Shown here piece after piece: positions 34,001 through 46,000 of a stretch of 64,000 nt of DNA. Every line of letters begins with the position of its first letter. Position 1 is the stretch's first letter. Location: positions 14,385,432 to 14,449,431 of the forward strand of contig JABBOT010000014.1 in the NCBI GenBank assembly GCA_016165875.1, read 5' to 3'. Origin of the DNA: Acanthopleura granulata. Taxonomy: Eukaryota > Mollusca > Polyplacophora > Chitonida > Chitonidae. The notes beneath the pieces are model-generated. The model was given only the letters and a program-made list of their open reading frames with translations, was not told the origin of the DNA and searched no databases. Position numbers and translations under genes: made by a program.

Positions 34001-37000
34001 CCTCAGCATACAGCTCCCAGGAATCATCTCATTACTTGACATCAGTTGGCTCTGACCTCAGCATACAGGTTCCAGGAATCATCACATTATTGGTTATTAG
34101 TCACTTTAGTGCTGGTCCCACAGTCATGTTAACATACAATTCAACAGGATACATAAATCCTTACCATATATGGTCATCAGCTGTTCCCGGCGCGACAAGG
34201 TAATGAACGTTGACCGAGTCTTTCTGACCGATGCGATGAACACGATCTTCTGCTTGAACGAGAATCTGGACAAGTGGGGAAACAGTGTATGTGTCATCAC
34301 CCGGGACAGTCCATTACATTACACCATTACCGTAACATCACGCTGTGATATTCGGACAACACTATTACATCATATATTTTGACATCAAATTCTTTACACT
34401 ACAGCAGCATTAGAATGTAACAAAGAGACTTTACCTGGTTACATTTTGACATCACATTCTCGAACCAAAGATTAATTTATTTATTTTATTGTTGCCTAAT
34501 GCCACAGTTCCATATACATATAGGACAATATGGGTCAGTCAGTGAATAATGCATGTAAGAGTGAATACTCATGGCAAACTTCTCAAACTGGATATTGGGT
34601 ACATGTATTTATTTGAGTAAGTAATGATAAGCTACTCTTTCCCTACAAACCTGTTTCGTAGGGAGAGAATATGACAAAAAGAAAACATGAACATAAACAT
34701 ACAATATGGAAAGAAAAAATATGTTACCATCTTGACACCTTGAACCCATTCAACAAAGAGATTTTGGAACTAAGACAATCTTTAAATACTGTATATAATA
34801 TGCATTTTACTGCTTCAGGTGTTCAAAATTTAATATATGCATAACACAATAACATTTGGCAAAAGGGTCTTGGACCTTTTCACATATTTGCAAGTTGTCT
34901 AATCCAGTCCATTCTGATCTACATTACACTGTGAAGCCCGATAAAATTACACACTTTGGGAAGCTCTGCAACTGGCCATTGTAGTTCTGATTCCAAATTG
35001 AAAGTTAAAAGGGTCACAAATCGCTCTGAATTGCTTTTCATAAGCAAAAAGGTTGAGGAATTGGAGTAAAGTGACCTCAGCTGTAATTGAGAATGAACCA
35101 AACATAATTTACATTCCAAATTTTTACATACATGCAGACAAAAACTATCTTGTGGGAATTATTCCCTGGGCCTGCACTTGAGATGTCCACGCTGCAGGGC
35201 TTACCCCAGGGTTCCAGAAGAGCTCAGCAAACACGACCAGGGACGCCGCCGTCAGATTGAGGCCTGCGTTAGCGGCTGTGATGGAGAGTAATGCCACTCG
35301 CACTCTGTCACTGGTCTGGAATCTGTCACACAGACACTTCCTCTGCTCAGACGCAGTACGGCCATCGATTCTGATGAAACAGCCACTTTCCTGTAACACA
35401 ATTGACAATTAAGTAAACCTAAAAGGGAGCTGTGTGCATCATAAAATATTTTGAATTCTCAATACTACTTTATATACATTTATAACAAACATCAGTAAGT
35501 TGACATTTTTCAACCACAGTTAAACTCATGCCAGGGATTTCTGAAAAATCTGTGTAACTGTTCATAGAAGTCTGGAAACCTGGTTTAGTGGCATGATATA
35601 TTTGTTCCAGTACCTCTAAATTTACATCATCACAGGATATGTTTGTGAAAAGGTAAACAGATATGAAGAGTTATGCAGAAGTTTCTTTCTGCCAACAACC
35701 ACAAACCTATTCTCCATGAATACTTATGACAATTTCCATTTCCATAAATCCTGGTATTTAGTGCTTTCACTAGTGGTGGTGACATATTTCTGGTTGCAGA
35801 CCAAAATCATTTCCACCTTTCTTCAGAATTTGAAGACTAACAGTGCCACATTATCAAAATGTAGTGTTTCCATGAGGCTGATGATGATGACCTGAAAGAC
35901 ATATACTGATTTTGGGGTTCTATCGGCAAACTGAGTTTCAGACAAATTTTGTATTGAGTTTTTCATGAAATAAGGTTTTGATACACTGATGATAAAAAAA
36001 ACTACTGAGTTTTCTGATTTGTTCAAATTCAGTGTCTAAAAAGAAACTGAAAAGAAAAACCCCTAGCTGACAGATACCAAAGTCTGTTACTCCTAGTACA
36101 AATAACCAGAGCTTTGTTGTACATTTACACATCGGGAAGCAGGACATTTCCACACACAGCCAGATCTGGAGTACCTTGTTATTTAGGGCTGTTTCTATGG
36201 CGTCCAACAACTCCTGGTGATGACCAAACAACAGAAATTTCTGACCACTCTCCAACAGATCCAAGACGTAACCTCTGAAATGAAAGATCAGGAAAATGTA
36301 TTAACTTGGTGGTTGTTTTACACCTCTGTTGGCAGTCAGTTTCATTAGTGGAGAAGACCTGTATGTGCCAGGTAAACTAATGAACATTTCTGTGTGTGAC
36401 ATACAGCTATCCACACAACATCGGTGGGAGATACACGGGGTTTCAATGAACATCAGACTCAGCGCACAGCCACACAAGCAGGTTGTTGTAATCTCCAATT
36501 TCAGACAATTCCTGTCAAGGGTCAAGTTTGAACTTGTGTGTCCTAGTACTTAAAAGACAAGTCACAGAATTATTGTTTTTCACATATTACACTTTGTGGA
36601 TATGGCACAGGTTCTAGTGCTGAAAATTGACTGAGACCGCTCCATGTTTCGAACCAGCGACATCAGGCGATTTGGTGCCTGACTCTGAGGTCACTGATTC
36701 GAAACACATGGTTCAGAACAAGAAAGTGTAATCTCTCATAACGAGAATACTGTTACTTAAATTCATTCTCCAAATAGCTAAATGACATTTATCAATCTGA
36801 GTTGACAGACAGGTCTGTTTCCCACTCAGCATTCTAACCATCATGGGTTGGCCAGAAAACACACAGTACAATAATTCCAGAACCTCAGTTCAGCTCAATG
36901 CATCAGTTATATCCTACTTTGATTCATAAAACCAAATACAATGTGACTTGACTGAAAAAATTCACTCTGATAGGCTTTTTATGTATGTTGAATGTAAACT

Positions 37001-40000
37001 AAATGCCCTGTCCCTCTTTGATTGAAAAGTACCATACCCTTGGTACAGAAATCACACTAAATTGTCACATTCTTCCTTGACAGATAAATCTGAAATATTA
37101 TATCTGTATCAATCTACCAGTAACCTGCAGATGTTGTAGGTTTCCCCCCAGCTCTGTCCTGTTTTCGCCCACCATAACCCTGGCTTCCGTGGAATAAGTG
37201 AAATATTCTTGAGTACAGTGCAAAACAACAATGAAATAAACAAATATCTTCATGTTCAACATACAAAAACATTAAAAATACTAACATATCCTTCCTTCAG
37301 TAACAGAATGCAGAAATTTCTTGAAATATTCTTCCGTTAAGGTATTGGTATAGAGGTAGTAATCAAAAACATAAGAATTAGAAAACAAATTTTACTCTTT
37401 TAAATCTTGACAACATGTACATTAATTTTTCTTTCTTGGGAGCAATGAACATGGACATTATTTATGTATACAAATAACCCACTGTTTTACAAAATACATG
37501 TAAGTCATACAGGTGCACACCATACAGTCAATCACAATTCAGGCATGTACAATTAGTTAGTGAAAAAGCCCATCAGCTTGTAGGTGATTGGCTGTCACTC
37601 ATGCACATGATCTCCTTCCTTACCTCACAGCGTCCACTTTAGCCTGAGCTGTATCGTGGAAGTATTCCAGCAACAGTTTTCTTCCCTTCATGCCCTGAAA
37701 AAGATATCATATTGGAAAAACAGTCCACAGGCCTACATGAAACTCAGTCTAAGACGAGGATATGAATTTGCTCATCACGAAAATCGTTGACTACTTTTCA
37801 TTTTTCTTTTTGGTGTGAAATGGGCAGAGGAGGGTGACACTGTTACCATGGCTACAGACTGAAATTCATATTTCAGTCAGACACGTACCACAATTGTGTC
37901 TTCTTGCCATGTATACACACACAGGCAGGGAATCATGTGGGGAAGCTCTGACAGTTCCAAATTTATCACCACGTCTATGGATGTATGGTGCAGCACAACA
38001 CCCCACCCCTCACCACCACCACCACACACATAAACCCTCCCCCACTCACTTCACTCCCCTGCAGACGCTGCAGGTGTTGTAATCAGATCAAAGTGTCAGT
38101 TTATCTACCATGTCCTTCACCACCACTCTGATCCAACACAGATGGATGCTAACCCCACCTTGTACTCATCTGATTATTAGCCCACACTACTGAGCTCCTG
38201 TACATGCATTTATTCACTTGTATATTTGATTTTTGCTAATGCCAAACCCTGGAATATTCACTGATACAAAATTGGTCTGTTTTATGCATAAACCCCAGAA
38301 CTTTGGCCAGAAACTGATGTACTTTCCCACATGTTATGCACAGCTGTTATGTACACATTATGTACAAATGTGCACATTAGACTGGTAGAAGACAAGTGGT
38401 GTTAGCCTGTGGAAATTGCCACCCGACCAATTTCTGACAACTTATTCTCAGCAACAGCCTCCACGCAGCGACAGTGGAGGAATCTACATATTCCCTGTTC
38501 ACTAAGCTGATTCTGATCAGATTCTACAACGGCTGACTTATAGCCAGAGATCAATTGTTTGTCTGCAATACACTGGCTATGTATAACCCACATCCTGGAG
38601 GTATTTTGGCAGCATCATGCATGTTAGCTGTAGCCCATCCTTCAGGTGTTATCAAACATCTCACCTAAAATATACACATATACAGTCTTACCTTCAGGTT
38701 ATTAAAGTTCTCCTTCGCTGAAGCTCTTTGCATCTCCTTAGATATCCTGATAGAGGAGGGATCCAAGAGAACCATTTTACGTAGCTTGCAAGGTAGTTGT
38801 GACATTACATCTTTCTTCAAGCGTCTGGAAACACATGTGGGATACAGTAGCACTGAGTTTTGGTTTTATATGACAGTGAGAAGGCGACACCGTTAGTCAG
38901 AGTTTCTGCTTTTACATTTGCAGCATTACATTTGGATGTTTCAGAATAACATGCAATGACAAATGTAAAAGTTAAACTTCACATTTACCTACAATGTATA
39001 CAAATGTATTTCTGTGGATATGTCAACTTGGAGGAACAGGTTCAGGCATAGGGCTCTTTTCTCTTTATATTAACATATCCTAAACTGTTCAAATGGAAAC
39101 ATTTCCAATTCATTTTCACGAATATTTAATGGAAGGGGGTTTAACATCCATTAGAATATGTCGAGTTTATGGGAAGAAGCAGTGCTTTATTTTCATCATT
39201 TTCACCAGGATCTAAATGTTTTCCAGTAGATTATCTTTGCTGCAATCCACTTGTACAAATCTAGCACCACTAAAATTTGATCCAAGTAAAGCCCTGAAAT
39301 CATATAAGAGCAAACAGAACTTTGGGATTTTATGTTCATAACTTCATTGATCTGAAGCAATAAAGTTTTTTTCTTGTAATAAAATGACGACTGTGGTTTT
39401 TATTACAGGAATCCAAGTAGATTCTTGTAGTTTTTGTTTACCAAGATCATGACAATAATCCGATTCCCGGATTAAAGTCGAAAGTGAAAGCCTGGAAAGC
39501 CTGGCCAAACCACTGTCCTTCACCTTCAGCACATACTTAACATACATGTACGTAAGAAATCCTCTGGAATCGGAAACACAACACCTGTTGATTTTACATA
39601 AAACTGGTCATTAATCTGACACTGTGCCATACCTGATCATCAGCTTCTCTTCCAGTAACAGTTGTAACTCTCCCATGTTAGAACAGCCCGAGAAATCCCA
39701 GCCCCATGGTAACTACAACAAAGCCAGCCCCCATTTGCAAAATAACAAGTAGGGGTTTTTCTAGCCAATTTCTTTTTAGAAACTCCAATTGAACAAATTG
39801 GAAAACCCAATATCTTTTGGCCACCAATGTATCACAAAATCAATTTATTTCAAGAAAACTCAATATAGAATTTGTCTAAAACTCAATTTTCTGATATTTC
39901 ATGTTGTGGCTATCACAACAATACCAGGCCTTATAATTCCATACATACTAGAGTCCTCCTCTTTGTAAATGCCACGGCTCAAGAAAAACTAACATATTCA

Positions 40001-43000
40001 GCTAATGAAATAATCTGTTATGAATAACAGTAAATTCTGCCAATCAGCTTTCATACTTTCCATCCCAACTCTTAGGTTACAAGTAATCAGACTCCAGTCA
40101 AACTGATGTACAGACAGAATAACCATCGAGACAGATGGTAATCGCAGGCTCTTCTGATTATCTCATACTTTCCGTCCCAACTCTTAGGTTACCAGTAATC
40201 AGAGTCCAGTCAAACTGATGTACAGACAGAATAACCATCGAGACAGATGGTAATCATAGGCTCTTCTGATTATCTCATCATTACAAACTGAACCAGAAGT
40301 GGTAAGCCTTGAGACCCCTCACTGTGAAGGTGTTTTGCTTTGCTCTAATTCCGTGTGGCTCATAACTTGATTTATCTGTATGGAGTATCTATCACTAATC
40401 ATCAGCTGAGTATGTCCAACTGTATGGAGTATCTATCACTAATCACCCGCTGACTATGTCCAACTATATGGAATATCTATCACTAATCATCAGCTGAGTA
40501 TGTCCAACTGTATAGAGTATCTATCACTAATCACCAGCTGACTATGTCCAACTATATGGAATATCTATCACTAATCATCAGCTGAGTATGTCCAACTGTA
40601 TGGAGTATCTATCACTAATCATCAGCTGAGTACGTCCAACTATATGGAGTATCTATCACCAATCACCAGCTGACTATGTCCAACTATATGGAATATCTAT
40701 CACTAATCATCAGCTGAGTATGTCCAACTATATGGAATATCTATCACTAATCACCAGCTGACTATGTCCAACTGTATGGAGTATCTATCACTAATCACCA
40801 GCTGACTATGTCCAACTGTATGGAATATCTATCACTAATCATCAGCTGAGTACGTCCAACTATATGGAGTATCTATCACTAATCATCAGCTGAGTATGTC
40901 CAACTCCCACAAAATGCTGTGGCTGAAAACTCTGTGTACTGGGAAACTAACAATGTCAACAAAACATTCAGATTCAAGTGCTTTTCAGTTTGCAACATGT
41001 CACAAAAATATGCTACACATTTTGATGTCCGTCCAGACACCTTTGAACATTAAACTGCAATGACCACAAATTAACTTATATTCACGATGAATGCATGTCT
41101 GACTGCTCAGGCCATCTCACCTCCTTGCCATCACAGTAGCGGACTCCGTACTCATGAAACTTCATCAGACCTGGGCAGACCGCCACGATCTGGGTGTAGA
41201 GCTCACTGGGGCGTGAGAGAGCCGGGGTGCCTGTCAGCAGGATCACACGCCGGGCAGACTGCGCACAAAGAACACACACGCATAAATAACAAATACAAGT
41301 GCCGCACAAATAACAAATGAATGTGTCTACGTGAAAGAACATACTAGTATACATCACATAAATAACAAATACATGTCTCATATATATAACATATAACATA
41401 CATCTTTCGTAAAACTAACAAATACACGTACATGTGATTAAAAAATAATAACATGTACATGTCACCTAAATAAGAGCATCTTAAAAAAAAAACGGAAGTA
41501 TCCCTCAAGCAGGCCATGACAAGCAGATGAGTTGGTAAGGTCATATCCAGCCTCAAGCCTGCAGAGTGTGCACTTCATGTGGTCATAGTGAGATCGTCCA
41601 GTATAGGCTGGCTTCCTCTCTGGCTGTCCTTCAGAAAATCTCCCACCAACCTGCTGATGACCGTGGGTTTCCCTTGGGCACTGCCCACTTTCCTTCCATC
41701 ATCATGCTGGCTGCCATTGTATAAGTGAAATATTCTGGAGTACGGCATTAATCACTAATCAAATAAATAAATCAATAAAAAAGGAACTCTACATCAGATG
41801 ACCCATTTCACAATAATGCATGTATCATTAAAACTTGTTCAATCAAAATATATGTAAATAAAAGCCTTTGTATCTTTCAGGTGTACTTTACAGCAACATG
41901 AGGAACAAAATTGTGTTGCCCTTCAGCAATCTTGACAATGGACACATTTGCTTTGTTTGAGCGATTATAAACCATGTCCAGGTTCCCCAGCCCTGCACCA
42001 GCCGTGGCCCAGCATCTCTCACCTGCAGTAATGGCAGAGCTGCCTTAGTTCTGGCTGTCTTGATGTTTTTCAGCAAATGTGACTCATCCTGAAAAACAAA
42101 ACAATTACATGTCACAACAACCAATGTCTTAAGTCAAACAACACTAAACTGCTTTCAATATGCAAACTTGTGCCTCATGTACAATTAGTTAAGCACTGAA
42201 TGTACATGTGTGAATAATTTTGACTTTGAATTCAAATTTACCACATCCAAGATTACTAATGTCTGCGTCACAGTCTTTCTCTCAGTAAAAATGTGTATTT
42301 CCCTACAACCTTTTGCTCAGCAAACCTTTAACCTTTACAGGGTCTTAGCAGTCAGTTCATGAAGACAGGTCTAAAAAAAAAGTGTGATCACGTCTGTGTA
42401 CTATTAGCTGTACCATACCATTATGTAGTGTGAAGTACTCCACACTGGCATGTGCGGTGTTAAAAGTGGCACAATATCGAGGCAACCTTATCACACCACA
42501 CTGCACTGCCACATTTGTGAAGGAGCACCACAAGGCTTGAAGATGACTGCTATTGTGTCAGTGTAGCATTCACAATTCATCAGATTATTCCGTTATATCA
42601 ATTCAGACTTACTATAAAATCATTACAAAATCATGTTTAATATTAAGTATAGGAGATTATAAGTTATCCATTCCCCAAGAGTGGTTTGCTGAATTTTATC
42701 CTGTTTCCTGGCGAAAATAAAACAGACTGTGAAAAAGGGAGTGTAGTATTCACCAGGACACAGCATCAAATTAAGGATCACACTCTTTAGGGCATGGATG
42801 ACAAATTTATTTCTACAAGCAGCCTTAAAATCAAGGAAATGTAGGCTTTCAGGGTGTCTACAATGTGTAATGCAGTGCTAAAATGTAACACAAAAGACAC
42901 TATTTCAAGAAAAAAAATTTTGGACATCAGCAAAAAAAAGACTGGCCGTATTTCAAAGGAATATGACGGTAAAACATACCACCTAATGATATTACTGATG

Positions 43001-46000
43001 TTCTATTTATTAGAACATTAAAGTGTTTCATTCCTTTCATTTCAAAGCAATGCAGTACAATACAATTAGGCCTAAGTCTAAAATATTCTGCAACTGATAT
43101 GATTAACTTTCACGTGTAGAAAAGTATATAGCCCAAAGAATTTATCCACTCGAAGCAAATGTAGGCATGATGCCTGAAAAATAAAAATAAATGAAGACAC
43201 TGGTAGGCCTATACATGCAGGATACCAGGTCACAGCGTGATGTCAAGTATGGGTCAATTCACAGTAATGGCTGAAAAGTTCAGTTTCTGCCAGTTATAAA
43301 TGAAAGACAATTATGTTCGTTTTAGTTGTAAATTTTAGTAAAAAAAATTATAAAAAAATTCATCTTAGAAATGTTACATCTAGAGAAAATAGGCAACAGA
43401 TGTGGTGGGCTTGAGAGCCCAAGAAAGTCACAAAAGCTATTGTTTTGTTCACTTTGCAAGGGTGAATTCATCCCCAGTGCCGGGTTGTTGTTGTAAATCG
43501 TAACTTCAGCTGGTTAATATCCAAAGCTGACACGGGCAGGGAGATTTTCTGTTGCATTTCTAGACCGGTCTGGGAGTGCTGAGGATGATGCTGGTAAGCC
43601 CTGTAATCCATGTTACTCCACAGTTAAAAATTAAGAGAGTAATCGGTGCTGGGTCAAGATTTCTGAAATTACTGCTTTTGCTTTTCATGCTATAAGATTA
43701 ATTATTTTCAGAAAATACTCACTTGTTTTCATTGTTTTTTATGATATTAACAGTTTGCAGACACTTACTTTCTCCTCAATGACAAAAATTATTTCAGTCT
43801 GCAGCAGCTGGGGCCACACAGGTGCAGTGTGAGGTAAATTTCATCCCAGTGTATGTGACTACTCTCAACCAATGGCTAGCCTAGAATTTATTGCGTGCAG
43901 AAATAAATTTTGTTGTCACATTTTGGCATACGTGTAGATGAGCTAAAAGTGTCTTAACATGTACTTTGATTAATTTGATGATTTCACAACCATCCATAAT
44001 AATTTCTTGAAATTTTTCCCCATTTAATCACCCTGCTGTACTAAACTGCTGACAATTCAAAGGAAATTTTAGACACGTACATGTACAGTGGTAAATCACA
44101 CATTTTCACCAATTATTTATTTATTTCGTTGGTGTTTCGTGTCGTCCTCAAGAACATTTCAGTTTTTTGACGACGGCCAGCATTATGGTGGGAGGAAACT
44201 GGGCAGCGCCCAGGGGGAAACCACGACCATTTGTTTTCATGATTTAATCAACCATCGAAATTACAGTTGTACAGCCAGAAGATTAGCTGTACAAAATTTA
44301 TGAAGTTATAAGTGATTTAGAGCAACTCTTCATTTTAGCGCAAACTGTGGGATCTGACAAGCTCTCCACTTTATTCTAACTCTGCAGGTTGCTCCGGCCC
44401 TGGTGCTTACCATAATCACGACATCAAAGTTCTTCTGTTTGAGTTCCTGAGCTTTTCGAGCCATCAAATCATAACTAATGATCACGACACTTGCCGAGGA
44501 AAACATGTCCTTTCTGGTTGTTATCACAACGATGGACTGTGGATCAAGGCTTGGGACCCAACGTCTCAATTGCTGTGAAGAGAAAAACAAAACTTTCAGC
44601 AAATAATTTCTTTTATTCAGCAGGTTTATTTAGGTGTAGTCGTTTCCTCCAGGTCTTGTCCAATTTCCTCAATTTCATGAAAAATTCTGGAGTGCAGCAA
44701 AGAAGACCAAAAACACAAATGTCAAATAAGTACCCATAATAAAGATGAGTAAATGTCAGGTCAAGTATCTGCTTGAACTGTGATTATGACATTACATAGC
44801 CAGATGGTTTAAACTTCTTTTCTTATACCCGTAAAAAGAGAACAATGTAAACATTTACAAAATCTGCATCTGAGGGCAGAAAACCAAAAAGTCCAAACAA
44901 AAAGTCCAAACACTGTAAGCAAAGTTTACTACAGCATGTCTAGATAGAGTTCAAAAACCTGAAACTTTTCTTGAGTCTTTTTTTCAAAACAACACATGTG
45001 TGAGTTAAAACAAGCTGCTTGCAATAAAAAGCTGCTTGTTATTAATAGGCTGCTTGTTTTATTTTAATAAGATGTTAACTTTTTAAGCCATATCTTTGAA
45101 CAGTTCATTTTAAAACCTAAATTTTTAGTGCGCATGAAGAAACCACCGTCATTCAGCGGTTTCACGGATTGTACGTACCTCAGCCCAGTCAAATCTAACT
45201 GATGAGGGGACAACCACTAAGAGTGGCCACTCCTGTCGATAGTAAGAGGCCAGGCAGATAGCCTGTATGGTCTTCCCCAGTCCCATGTCATCTGCTATTA
45301 ACACACGACCCTTCTTCCAAATACCAAAACTGTAGTCAGAGGAAGATATTATGGATAATAAAAATTGAGTCATGCCGGACAGACACAAAAGATATTCATG
45401 AATCCCAAAACTCTTTGAAATCTTCTTTTTTAAGTGCCGACTTGTGCTTTCCGATGGGTGAAATATACAAGTAGGTTAGAGATTTTCAGATACATATACC
45501 AACACGTTACACATCTGATCTATTGAAAACAGTTCTGCAAACAACAATTTGTTATGCTCTACCTGTACCATGCTTACCTCATTGTCTGCCTATTTTAAAT
45601 GTTTCAGTATTTAGAGTCAGGCCCTAGCCAGGTCTGACAAAAAATGAAAAATAAAGGAAAAAAAAGTACATTTTACAGGTGCAGCAAAATCTCCTCCTTT
45701 GTCAAGACTTTGACCGCTGATGTATTGTGTGGTCATGTTGCCGTGTCATATGACACCCCGTGGAGAAATAAAATATTTTTATTTACATCTGCAAATAAAA
45801 CCAAGCCCACTTTGTTGCCAAAGATGGCTATTCAATACACACAAGTCTAGATTTGGCCATTTTAGGCAAAGTGGGTCACGATTGGTGCAGCAATCAGCGA
45901 TATACTAGCCAGCCAATCAGGGTGATCCACAGCCTTATCTGAGCAGTCACACTTTGTGCTTTACCTGACTCCTGTCCGCTGAAAGGGCATGAGTGAGTGT

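Noticed and set aside
36600..36725. tRNA-like or inverted-repeat sequence around 'gtttcgaaccagcgacatca' and 'actgattcgaaac'
   Set aside because: Some B-box-like and palindromic character, but no A-box at the right distance and no cloverleaf; left unassigned.
40377..40904. CRISPR-like direct repeats
   Set aside because: Units abut with no unique spacers, and the setting is an intron of an animal gene.
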